Assembly (NCBI RefSeq): GCF_030445035.2
Contig: NC_080676.1
Span: 16,902,940 to 16,966,939 of the forward strand
Source of the DNA: Dasypus novemcinctus
Lineage: Eukaryota; Chordata; Mammalia; Cingulata; Dasypodidae
Direction: 5' to 3'
Length of the DNA stretch: 64,000 bases
Below, piece after piece: positions 13,207-23,309 of this stretch (the first letter of the stretch is position 1; each line of letters opens with the position of its first letter). Below the pieces are notes generated by a model, which did no database searches, was not told where the DNA came from, and saw only the letters and a list, made by a program, of their open reading frames with translations. A program made the translations under genes and the position numbers.

Positions 13207-13392
13207 AAAGTTACTGCATAATTCACTCCTCACAACAACCTTATATTATCGGCTATTCTCATGTTGTAGGTGAGAAAACTGAGGCATAGAGAGGTTAAAT
13301 CAGATTCCCAGAATCACACAGCTCTTAAAGTCTGAATTCAAATTCAGGCAGTTTGATGCCAGAACCCAGGTTCTTAAATTGCTTCCCTCTGC
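13207..13392 (-). repeat. MIR SINE fragment
   Basis: 'ctcctcacaacaacctta', 'gagaaaactgaggcatagagag' and 'aatcacacagctcttaaag' are textbook antisense MIR blocks in the right order, followed by 'gccagaacccaggttctt'. Confidence 0.85.
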
Positions 13393-13694
13393 TTCTAATT
13401 GAATATGCACTTAGAAAGGAGTCCAGGAGGGTATTTATTCAACGTTAACTTTGATGGTTCCTGGTTGCTGCGATTGGGTGTGCATTTTTCCTTTTCTCAC
13501 TGAGCTTTCTAGTATTGCTTGATTTGTTTTAAAGAGCATAGTTCTCCTTCCTACAAAATAAAAGGAAGTCATTATTCTAAAACATTAATTAAATGAGATT
13601 ATATTAGATGGTTTGTAATTCCCTTCTCGCTGCATTTTGTTATGACCAATGTGCCATCCAGTAACACAGAGCTGTAAAGTGCAGCGCACCACTG

Positions 13695-13865
13695 CCAAAG
13701 TGCAAAGAAAATACATTTCTGATTCAGAACAGGTTTGCATTTTGGTTTGGAACTTACCAGTTGTGTGACCTGGACTTAACTTTGTACCTCTCAGAGTATC
13801 AGTCCTTATATATAACATGAGATACTGTTGATCTTATAGAATTCTTCAAAGAATAATGTGAGATA
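13695..13865 (+). repeat. MIR SINE fragment
   Basis: The block order is sense MIR: 'ttaccagttgtgtgacctgg', 'acctctcagagtatcagtcc', then 'aacatgagatactg' and 'gtgagataattcat'. The 5' tRNA-like part is not clear. Confidence 0.75.
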
Positions 13866-13990
13866 ATTCATATTAATCACTCAAAGGAGAAAAATTTATA
13901 ATCATCCCCATAGATGTCATAAAGACTGCATTATAAAATTTAACATTCATCCTTGATAATAAGTTCTTAGTAAAACAAGAATAAATGAAT

Positions 13991-15620
13991 GTATTAGTTT
14001 TCTACAGCTGCCATAGCAAATTATCACAAATTGTGTAACTTTAAACAATGTAATTTATTCTCTCACATTTTTGAGGCTAGAAGTATGGAATCAAGGTATC
14101 AGCAGGGCCATGTTCTTTCTGAAGGCTGGAAGGAAGACTCCTTCTTTGCTCCTTCCTAGCTTCCAGTGGCTTCCAGCAATCCTTGATGTTCCTTGGTTTG
14201 TACCTGCTTCCTTCCAATCTCTGCCTCCATCTTTTAAAATACATATTTTTTTATTTTTTTAAAAATTACATAAACGTTACATAAAAATTATAGGGGATTC
14301 CCATATGCCCTCCATTTTCCCTCCTATACTTTCCCACATTAACAACATCTTTCATTAGTGTGGTACATTTGTTACAATTGATGAACACATATTGAGGCCT
14401 TGCTACTAACTATGGACTATAATTTACATTATAGTTTCCACTTTGCCCCACACAATTTTATAGGTTTTGACAAAATGTATAATGGCCTGTATCCATCCTT
14501 GCAATGTCATGCAGAACAATTCCAATGTCCCAAAATGTCCCCATATTACAACTATTCTTCCATCTTCCTTCCCTCAGAACCTCTGGTGGTCACTGCCTTT
14601 GTATCAATTGTACAAGTTCTTCCATTGCTAGAATAATAATAAGTCAACTTTAGTCCATTGTTCATTCACCAATCTCGAGGATTTTGGAATAGTGATGCCC
14701 ATTCTGTTTCTAATTGAGAGGGAGCTTAGATCCCATGGAGCAGATGGATGGAACTCTTTTGCTTGCATTTGCACACACTCTCTGTTCCTTGGGATGTGCA
14801 TTGTCCAACATCATCCCTTTATTAGTTGTCCTGGGTGAGCCAAATGAATTAGAAAGTAGGGGTGCATCTTTGCTGAGATTCAGGACTCAGCTGGCACATA
14901 AACAGACTGAAGATTTAAAGTCAGCATATAAACTCACTACCTTCCCCCCAGTGTGGGACATGACTCCCAGGATGATCCTCACTGGCACTGAGGGTTTATT
15001 GCCAAGTGCCAAGTAGCAATACATCTGGAAAAAAGACCTTAACCAAAAGAGGAAATATTAAACACAAATGAATTTTAATGACTAAGAGATTTCAGAGTTG
15101 GGAGATCATTCCAGAGGTTATGCTTATGCATATCTCAGCAGGATCTCACTGAGTGCCACAGTAAACAGTGCCTCAAACAGCAGTGGTTCTGAGGACTCTA
15201 GAGACATCTGGGCACTATAAGCAGGGCAGACAATCTCAGGAGTTCAGTATCTTGTTAGTGGGCCTCGCTTTGACATTTATGCTTCCCAAAGTAACAGAGT
15301 TAGACTTATTTATAATTTCCCTGCACATGGTTCTTCTGCCCCTTTTATTTGAATGTGTAATTAGCACTGTATTTGTTAAATATATTTCTGCCTCCATTTT
15401 TACATGGCCTCTTACCCTGTCTGTCTATGTCTGTGTGTGTCCTCTCCTCTTCTTAAAAGCACACCAGATGTTGGATTTAGGGCCCTTCTTAATCTAGTAT
15501 GACCTCTTCTTAACTTGATTACATCTGCAAAGATTCTATTTCCAAGTATGGTCATATTCATAGAAACCAGTGATTTAGACATATCTTTTGGGTGTAAACA
15601 ACTAAACCCATTATAATGGA
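13991..15620 (-). mobile_element. MLT1 LTR (ERVL-MaLR), split by an L1 tail
   Basis: The left part (13991-14235) reads as reverse MLT1: 'tattagttttctacagctgcc', 'gcaaattatcacaaa', then a C/T-rich middle ending in 'ctgcctccatctttt'. The right part (15387-15620) continues with 'acatggcctcttaccctg', 'agcacaccagatgttgg' and ends 'cccattataatgga'. The two halves join to one LTR of roughly 480 bp once the L1 insertion at 14236-15386 is removed. It is a solo LTR with no internal retroviral genes. Confidence 0.8.
14236..15386 (-). mobile_element. L1 3' UTR insertion (5'-truncated) inside MLT1
   Basis: The insertion is flanked by a near-perfect duplication of MLT1 sequence, 'tctgcctccatctttt' at 14220-14235 and 'tctgcctccattttt' at 15387-15401. 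The T-rich left end is the poly(A) tail of a minus-strand element. 'attcccatatgccctcc', 'tagtgtggtacatttgtt' and 'tatggactataatttaca' are typical reverse L1 3'-UTR blocks. The segment from 14.65 to 15.0 kb is shared with the L1 ends at 28.3, 39.5 and 44.1 kb. The frames at 14400-14636, 14714-15016 and 15168-15497 lie in this non-coding region. Confidence 0.8.
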
Positions 15621-16320
15621 TCATTTTTAACAGGATGAAAGTGTTTATATTTCAAGCCTTAAGCTTAATAGAGAAGCACAAAAATATTGTGCCCATTGTT
15701 ATTATTTAACATTTTTCTGGAATTAATTGCCAATGTAATTTTAAAAGGATATAATAGTCCAAAACTGGCAAGAAATTGGAAAAGTTATCATTATTTACAG
15801 TTAATATGATGATATGCTCAGAGAAACCTAGATAATAAAATGAAAAATAATTAGAAAATAAGAAAATCGCGTACCATTTTCATGATTAAAATATGTATGC
15901 CTCGACACTAGAATGTTTTCTCTTCATTAATGCTTACTTATACCAATTGCCTGACCAAGGGTCTAATTATGACTTACTCATTTAAAATTACATTTTACAA
16001 AAAGCTCCTTCATCCTGAAATATTATTGTGCATTGTTCATTTCAATCTGATTTTGTCCTACCCAAGAACCACTCCAGGGTAAAAAAGAAGCTTTTGATTT
16101 TTTTTACCTCTGTATTATCTTGAGGACTATGCACAAACTTGAGATTCTTTTATGGTTTTTAAATGTATTTATTTTTATGGTGATTCCAACAATTTCCAGT
16201 TGAAATGTTCCTATTACTTTGACCATGGGAAGGGCAATCTCCCACTTGCTTCTGAATAGTTCCTTCACTCATTTGGCACTGAAGTTATTTTAAGTTCTTA
16301 GGGATATAGTAGGGAATAAT
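15621..16320. other. No recognisable feature
   Basis: AT-rich unique-looking sequence; I see no repeat or coding signal. Confidence 0.5.
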
Positions 16321-16324
16321 ATTA

Positions 16325-16425
16325 ATAGTTTAGAGAGATCTGCATTTGAATTCTGATTCTATCACTAACTAGCTGGATAACACTGGATAAGTTTCTAATC
16401 TTTCTGCCTCTCAATTGTCATTCCT
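16325..16425 (+). repeat. MIR SINE fragment
   Basis: 'tttgaattctgattctatcac', 'taactagctggataacactgg' and 'ctgcctctcaattgtc' follow the sense MIR order (ggttcgaatcccggctctgcc, actagctgtgtgaccttgg, cctcagtttcc). Confidence 0.65.
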
Positions 16426-16472
16426 TCCAGCTTGGAATGAATTACCCTTTTCACTCAGAAATTCTTACCTTA

Positions 16473-17446
16473 TATTAGTTTCTTACTGCCATTGTAACAA
16501 AGTACCACAAATCTAGTGGCTTAAAAAAACACAAACTACATAAAATTATTATTCTACATTTCTGGAGGTCACAAGTCCAAAATGGGGAAACAGATGTAGC
16601 TCAAACAATTGGGCTCCCATCTAAGATATAGGGGGTTCAAGGTTTGATGCCCAGGGCCTCCTGATGAAGGCAAGCTGGTCCATGTGGTGAGCTGGCCCAT
16701 GCAGAGTGCTGACCCACATGGAGTGCAGGCTGGCACAGAGTACTGCCCCATGCAGGAGTGCTGCTCTGCACAGGAGTGCAGCCCTGCTCAGGAGTGCTGG
16801 CCCACACGAAGAGCGGTGCAGCAAGATGCATCAAAAAAAAGGGACACAGAGGAAAGACAATAAAAGACACAGCAGATCAGGGAGCTGAGGTGGTGCAAGA
16901 GAATGGTCACCCCTCTCCCACTCCAGAAGGTCTAAGAATCAGTTCCTAGAGCTGCCTAATGAGAATACAAGCAGACACAGAAGAACACACAGTGAATGGA
17001 CACAGAGAGCAGACAATGGAGGGAGGAGGGAGAAATAAATAAATAAATCTTTAAAAAGAAAAGTCCAAAATGGATCTTACTGGGTTAAATCAAGGTCTTG
17101 GCAGGGCTGCATTCCTTCTGTAGGTTCTAGGAGAGACCCATTTCCTCACCTTTTCCAGCACATTCCTTGACAGTGGCCCATTTCCAACTTGAAAGCAAGC
17201 AATTGCATCACTCTGACTTTGCTTCCCATGTCCCATCTCTTTTCTGTCTCTGCCCCATTTGCCTTCCTCTTAGCTTGTAAGGATCCTTGTGATTATATGG
17301 GGCCCACCCAGATAATTCAGGATGATTAAATTGCCTATCTCAACATCCTTAAGTCAATTATATCTACAAAGTCCATTTTGCCATGTAAGTCACACGTTCT
17401 AGGGATTGGAACATAGACATCTTTGGGGAACCATTATTCTGTTTAC
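16473..17446 (-). mobile_element. MLT1 LTR, split by a DAS SINE
   Basis: Reverse MLT1: 'tattagtttcttactgcc', 'aacaaagtaccacaaatc' and 'agtggcttaaa' at the left. After the SINE come 'caaggtcttggcagggctgc', 'attccttctgtaggttctagg', 'gtcaattatatctacaaag' and the end block 'ccattattctgtttacca'. The SINE (16586-17060) lies inside, with the duplicated LTR sequence on both sides. It is a solo LTR. Outer ends are approximate; I did not find a secure outer 5-bp duplication. Confidence 0.85.
16586..17060 (+). mobile_element. DAS-type SINE, long subfamily (~475 bp)
   Basis: A tRNA-like head ('gatgtagctcaaacaattgg', B-box-like 'ggttcaaggtttgatgcc') is followed by several repeats of a 'ggagtgctg'-type unit, a distinctive internal block at about 16880-16970 and an (aaataaat)n tail. 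A 13-bp duplication 'aagtccaaaatgg' at 16573-16585 and 17061-17073 brackets it exactly. The internal block recurs in the antisense copy at 58805-59276, so it marks a subfamily. The short frames at 16569-16949 are SINE sequence. Confidence 0.9.
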
Positions 17447-17754
17447 CATGAGATCTGAAAGGCTACTGTATAATTTTCCACCTCCCCTCCCCATAAGCAC
17501 CAGAGAAGAATATCATTGTTAGGAAAGTTCTTGACACAAGTGAGGAAAATGATTTTTTTTCCCCCAGAGTTTATTTGTATAAATGAATTATCTCTCTAAA
17601 AATGCTGAGGTGTAAGGGTTCTATTTTTTAATGTGTTTAATTAACAGGGATACTTGTTCTTATTTCATTTTTCATAGATTTTGTCCATCAATAACTACAC
17701 TGTGGAAATGTTAATTCTTTCCAACTGTAGTGTCTTCCTTTAATTTCCTATGTA

Positions 17755-18174
17755 GGGAATTGGACTTGGCCTAGTGGATAGGGCAACCATCTACCACATA
17801 GGAGGTCTGTGGTTCAAGCCCTGGGCCTCCTTGACCCGTGTGGAGCTGGTCCACGCGCAGTGCTGATGCGCGCAAGGAGTGACCTGCCACGCAGGGGTGT
17901 CCCCCACGTAGGGGAACCCCACGTGCAAGGAGTGCGCCCGGTAAGGAGAGCCGCCCAGTGCTAAAGAAAGTGCAGCCTGCCCAGGAATGGTGCCGCACAC
18001 ACAGAGAGCTGATGCAGCAAGATGACACAACAAAGAGAAACACAGATTCCCTTGCCACTGACAACAACAGAAGAGGACAAAAACAAGAACATGCAGCAAA
18101 TGGACACAGAGGACAGACAACTGGGGGAGGGGGAGGGAAGAGAAATAAAAATAAATAAATAAACCTTTTAAAAA
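17755..18174 (+). mobile_element. DAS-type SINE (~420 bp), near full length
   Basis: The polymerase III A box 'tggcctagtgg' is at 17767-17777 and the B box 'ggttcaagcc' at 17811-17820. 'gcgcaaggagtg' units, 'agagctgatgcagcaagatg' and a tail (aaataaataaat) follow. A perfect 13-bp duplication 'aatttcctatgta' lies at 17742-17754 and 18175-18187, so this is an intact insertion. The 144-codon minus-strand frame across it (17771-18205) is SINE antisense, not a gene. Confidence 0.95.
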
Positions 18175-18187
18175 AATTTCCTATGTA

Positions 18188-20215
18188 TGGTTTTATGCTA
18201 ACCAAAAGGTTAAATGTTACAATGATTTATGCTAATCTCAATTTACTTTTTTGCTGTAGACAGTACAAATAAAACTGTAAAAATTGATTACACATAACTG
18301 ACTGAAGGAACGTAGCGTTTCATCAATGAAAAACTGAGTCACGTAATGACTCAATAGTAAGTGCAGCCTCATGAGGAATAACAATCAAAACCTCATCGTG
18401 ATTTGAATATTTATTGGGGATGTCATCCTGGTTTGGTAATTTTAATACTCTGTAAAAATAGAGAAGTTTAAAGCAAAGCATTTCTGTTTATTGAATACTC
18501 TTTTTTTAAAAAAAATACATGTCATCTTAGGGTTTTAAGTACTTAGGGTTTTAAGCAGGGTTTTAAAATATTGGTTTATTGTCTTTAGGTTTTATTATTC
18601 TTTAGTTACTTGATTTAATACTAAAATTGAACAAGTATAAAATTTAAATATCCAAGGTAGTAAACATTTCTGTTCTGACTCAGGTCCATTGTCATTTTAA
18701 TTAGATTCTGGTTTGGAAAATTAGTTTGAGAAACAGTGCTGAAAATATATAAACAATGTCTTAAAATAGTTAAAATTAATATCTGTAAAATTTGATTATC
18801 AAAGTAATCATTTAAGGTTTATGATATTACTAAAAATTAGAAATGGAATGCATCACTTTCAAACCAGTAAAGTGAAAGAAAGAGGAAATGAAGAAAACTT
18901 AGTACAATAGAAGGCTGGAAAGGAGAAAGAAGTCAGAGAAAAAATATGTCAAATATATTTAGTTATTCAACAAGTATTTCATGAATGCCTGCTATAGACC
19001 TGGAATTTTTCTCTGAAAATAGAATCCAAATAAATTAATAAACATAATAAGTGTATATATGTTAAATTCATCTATTAAATGGGGAAAATTTTCGTGTTGG
19101 ATACATTGCTTCTTTAAACCCTGGTTATATATAAGTGACATACCTAAAACAAAACAGAAAGACTTAATGAAGGAATGGGAAAAGATAGACAATGTGAACT
19201 TGTTTCACCCGATGACTTATCCTTGAAATATGTAAAGCAAAAGGTACAGAATAACAAGATAAAACCAATAAATGCCTAATCATTGTGGGTTTTTAAAAAT
19301 ACGTCTTTCTCAGAAATCAATGGATCAATAGTACCTAAATGTAGTGAGGATAACAAAAGTATCTAATAAATTTACTGGATTTTAAAAATCAAAGATTATT
19401 TAAAAATTAATAGCATAAGCAGGTCATTTTTTGTTTCCCTTAATAGTTTGCATTCACTAGATTGCCAGGCCATATGACAATTCTGGGAAATGATGAGGCA
19501 AAATCTTAATAGAAACTCCTTCTGATTCTAAAACCAAAATCCTCTGTCAGCCTGGCTAATAAACCTTAACAGAGCTTGATTTCTGCCTTCCTTGTCCATG
19601 CTTTTTCAGTGAAAAGATATTCAAGAGTATTAAATCTCAGCACTCAAGTGAATAGAATAGATGGGAAGCTATCTACTTTATTAAACTATTCTCTATGAGG
19701 GAAGGAAACCATTCCACTGTATATAATTCTGTAGGAGATAGATACCATTTGCATCTCCTAACACACCAGATCGCCTAAATTAATGAGAAAATACTTAAAA
19801 AGTTTTGAACTCCACAATCATGCATTCTAGTTGACAAGAATTTGAAAGTATTCTGAATTTATTTTGGTTAGTAATCTTAATGAGGAAATCGTGTTAATAA
19901 TAAATAAAATGAGATGCAATTTGAAAAAGTTATGATATTCAAAACTGTATTTGGTTGCTTAAACAGGGCTATATTATTTTCTTCTGAAGCTTGGTAGATA
20001 ATGTGATACTCTGTCATTTGGATTCCTTTTTACGGGAGCTCAGATTGGATATTTAAATTTAAAAATGCCTACAACACCCTGTTTTATATCTTCTCGACAC
20101 AGGGATTTTTTTTTAAGTGTGATAACTAGTGACTACAATCAGTCTATATCCACAATGAAATTAAATGACTGCGTAAGGCTCAGTGTAGTTTGAAACATGT
20201 TTCTCCATTTAGACG
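18188..20215. other. Mostly unique AT-rich sequence
   Basis: No gene. I noted a paired AP-1-like site at 18335-18353 and an L2-like scrap near 18958-19015 ('attcaacaagtatttcatgaa'). The 66-codon minus-strand frame at 18992-19192 has no recognisable domain. Confidence 0.5.
18335..18353. promoter_or_regulatory. Inverted pair of AP-1-type heptamers
   Basis: TGAGTCA at 18335-18341 and TGACTCA at 18347-18353 are both exact AP-1 (TGASTCA) matches. They are separated by 5 bp, with an ACGTAA centre that resembles a CREB/ATF half site. Such matches can occur by chance, and no promoter is visible beside them. Confidence 0.25.
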
Positions 20216-20640
20216 GTGTCTTAGTTTGCAAGGGCTGGTGTAACAGTACCACATATTGTGTGGCTTAAAGCAGCAAAAATTAATTTCCTTACAGTTATGA
20301 AGCCTAGAAGTTCAAAGTCTAGGTGACAGTCTAGTCATCTGAAGTCTGAAGGTCTTGATGGCGATCCATGGTGTTTTTTAGCTTGGGCATAATTTAGTCT
20401 CTGCTTCCATCACATAGCTGTCTTCTCTTATTGTCTCTCTGAATGTGTCCAGATTTCCCTTTCTTGTAAGAACACCAGGCATGTTGAATTAAGGGCACAA
20501 TTTATTCCAGTATGACTGCATCTAAACTTGCCAAAATCCACCTGTCATGATCCTATTCCTAAATAAAGTCACATTCTGAGGTTCTGGGGTTTAGGACTTC
20601 AACATATCTTTCAGGGAGACACAACTCAATCCATAATGAT
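20216..20640 (-). mobile_element. MLT1 LTR, apparently complete
   Basis: Reverse MLT1: 'gtcttagtttgcaagggctgg', 'acagtaccacatattgtg', 'tggcttaaagcagc', then 'aagaacaccaggcatgttg', 'tattccagtatgactgcat', and the end 'cacaactcaatccataatg'. It is a solo LTR with no internal retroviral sequence nearby. Confidence 0.85.
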
Positions 20641-20839
20641 GGAAAGAATAAAACTGAGGAGATCAGAAAAGATAAAAATATGAAGTAAACATTTCAAATT
20701 AGTTTTTTGGTGGTTGGTTCTGCATTGTAGTCTCAACTGGCTCTTCTGGTTGCTGCCTGTTAAACTCTGCCCAGTATTAGTGATAGCCTGTAGCAAATGA
20801 GAAAATGAGATGAAGGCTCCAAAGCATTGTTAACCTAAG

Positions 20840-21717
20840 TGTGGTGGCTTGAATTGTGTACCCCAGTTTGGATATGTTCTTGGAACTGCTCACATTCTGT
20901 TGGGTATGGACCTATTGTAAATAAGACCTCATCAAGATTTTACTCCAGTGACCGTATGGTCCAACTGAATCAGCTGGGGTTTTAATCCAGATTTTTGGAG
21001 TCCTTAATTAGCAGAGTGAAAGTCAGATGGAGAGAGATGCCACAGGGAGAAGACAGAAATTGGAAGCCAGTGGAACTTGGAAGAGAAAGGAGAATATGCT
21101 GCTATGTGTATTGTCATGTGACAGAAAAGCCAAAGTGTACCATAGATTGCCAGCCAACCAGAAGATATGTACCATAGGAGGAAGCAAGCCATCTAGACTC
21201 TGAAACCAGGAGCCAATAAATTCCCATTGTTAAACCAACCTTTTTTTTTTTTTTTTTTTTTAAGATTTTTATTTATTTATTCACTCCTCTCCCCTTTCCT
21301 CCCCACCCCCCACCTGGCTTTCTGTTCTCTGTGTCTATTCGCTGCGTCTTCTTCTTTGTCGACTTCTGTTGCTGTCAGCGGCAAGGGAATCTGTGTTTCT
21401 TTTTGTTGTGTCAGCTCTCCATGTGTGTGGCACCATTCTTGGGCAGGCTGCACTTTCTTTCACGCTGGGTGGCTGTCCTTATGGGGCACACTCCTTGCTC
21501 GTGGGGCTCCCCTACGCGGGGGACACCCCTGCGTGGCAGGTCACTCCTTGTGCGCATCAGCACTGCGCATGGGCCAGCTCCACACGGGTCAAGGAGGCCC
21601 GGGGTTTGAACCGCAGACCTCCCATGTGGTAGACGGACGACCTAACCACTGGGCCAAGTCCGCCGCCAAGCCAACCTTTTGTATGGTATTTGTTTTAGCA
21701 GCCAAGAAACTAAAAGT
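20840..21717 (+). mobile_element. ERVL-type solo LTR, split by a DAS SINE
   Basis: It starts TGTGGTGGC and contains 'aataagacctcatcaaga', 'ggagtccttaattagcag', 'gagccaataaattcccattg' (a polyadenylation signal) and a terminal block 'gtatttgttttagcagcc'. A 5-bp duplication 'ctaag' at 20835-20839 and 21718-21722 fits ERVL integration. The same LTR family appears at 55339-55751, 57952-58578 and 62201-62673. The SINE sits near the 3' end. Short frames at 20995-21192 are LTR sequence. Confidence 0.75.
21241..21667 (-). mobile_element. DAS-type SINE (~425 bp) inside an ERVL LTR
   Basis: The left poly(T) run is the tail. The reversed B box is at 21603-21612 and the reversed A box at 21646-21656, both matching consensus. 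A duplication 'aaRccaacctttt' at 21232-21244 and 21668-21680 differs at one base. The highly open frames through this SINE (up to 164 codons at 21227-21721) come from its GC-rich body. They recur in the other SINE copies and do not encode a protein. Confidence 0.95.
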
Positions 21718-21722
21718 CTAAG

Positions 21723-23300
21723 AATAATTCTTTTTTATTTTTTTGGTTTAGAGAGTTGGTCTTCATTACATGCCCTAAACCTGGCTATACTTTGTTTAGC
21801 CTCAGAACTTTTTAACATTTTTGGTGGCAATTGATTATTCTAGAATAGAACAGGTCATTCTGGCTACAAATGAGAAGGGCATTTTTGGATAACTCCAGAA
21901 ACCCTGTACTGAGGACTACAGATATAAATCAGAATTAGAATCTCTTTTCCTTGTCTAGGAATTTATTATTCTTTTTGACAAATGTTTATAATGTGTAGTC
22001 ATTATTCCAATGACTTATTACTACATTAAAAAATTAAAACATTTTGATTTAAATTGATTTAAGTTTTTTTTTCTGAGTTCCCTTTAGTCTGTTTCTTTAT
22101 TATATTAGACATGATTATGTGGTTGATATAAAGTAAAAGTTAAACCTTAATCCTAAAGAGGAGCATAGGTGGGATGAAATAAACCATAATACTAATCTCA
22201 GTGACAGCATGATAGGCCCATGAACTATTTTGGCTAAAAATATTCCTTTACTATGACTGAATAAACTTGTTCAGATAAGTTTGAATGTTTCAACTTGAGC
22301 TAGCTGCACAAAAATTTTCCTACTAGGTCAATACAAAAGTCCTCCAAGAGACGTCTTCTAAATTTTAGTTGAAAATGTCAGCTTAAATTTACCATTTAAA
22401 AAAAAATCAACTTTGTACTTATAAGTTATTACATTAAACTGGAAATATAAATTTTATATTAAAATATTTTCTCATCGATCAACATAGATTTGATTTGAAT
22501 AAAATATCCCATGTGATACTAGTTCTTAAGACCTGTCATTACATTGATTTTAAAACTGTGAATGTATTTTAAAATATTATTGAAATGGGTAGTCTATAGA
22601 ATTGCTTTTTCCATTACTCACTTTGTTTTATGGGGTAAGTTTCTATGATTACATGTTCTTTATGGACTGGAACCTGAATTTCATTTTCCATTTTATGTAT
22701 TAGAAATGAAACTTTTTATTATGTATAGTAATCACACAGGATAAATTTATCATAGAGTTTTGCAGTCTTTGATGTGGCTTGGAAAAAAATGACACTGGTA
22801 AACAATGACATAGTTAAATTGAAAATAAAGTTAACACTTGGGAAGCATTAAATAGAATTTTAGTTCCAAGAACCAAGAAGGTAATAAAATGACTCTGCCT
22901 TGCATATTCATATTATTGCTTTCATTTCTGGCTCCCACTAAGCAGAATGTAGAAATGGTCTTGTGGTGGGACCATAGATGGCAAAGGTTCTAGCGATCAA
23001 AGAACCATTGGAAGAGAAAATGTAAGATGGTATGATTACATAAGAATGATCTTCAATATTTTACTCAATAAAAAAAGCAATTTTACATTTTCAGTATACC
23101 CCCAAGGACAGGATTATGACCAAAATATGAAACTACTAGAAAGGAACACTGGATGCAATATGAAACAATTAAAGCTAAACAGAGATGGAATGAGGCTCCT
23201 TCTATGAAAGCCTGAGTAATCATTCATAAGGCATTTTGGTAGAGTTGAAGAGTTGAGTTAGATTACTCCTAAGGTTTCTTTCAAACTTAATTCTATTGCT
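21723..23300. other. No recognisable feature
   Basis: AT-rich unique-looking DNA; I see no exon, repeat or RNA gene. Confidence 0.5.
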
Positions 23301-23309
23301 CTAAACTTA

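Noticed and set aside
17767..17820. A functional tRNA gene (A and B boxes present)
   Set aside because: The boxes belong to the tRNA-derived head of a SINE. No cloverleaf with paired acceptor stem is evident, and the element continues into a SINE body and A-rich tail.
17771..18205. 144-codon minus-strand open frame
   Set aside because: It is the antisense of a SINE with a perfect TSD, and most of the frame is shared with the other SINE copies.
21227..21721. 164-codon plus-strand open frame and overlapping 87-92-codon frames
   Set aside because: They lie wholly on an antisense DAS SINE. Matching peptides recur in the SINE copies at 17771-18205 (minus) and 52862-53302 (plus). The reading is SINE sequence, not a protein family.
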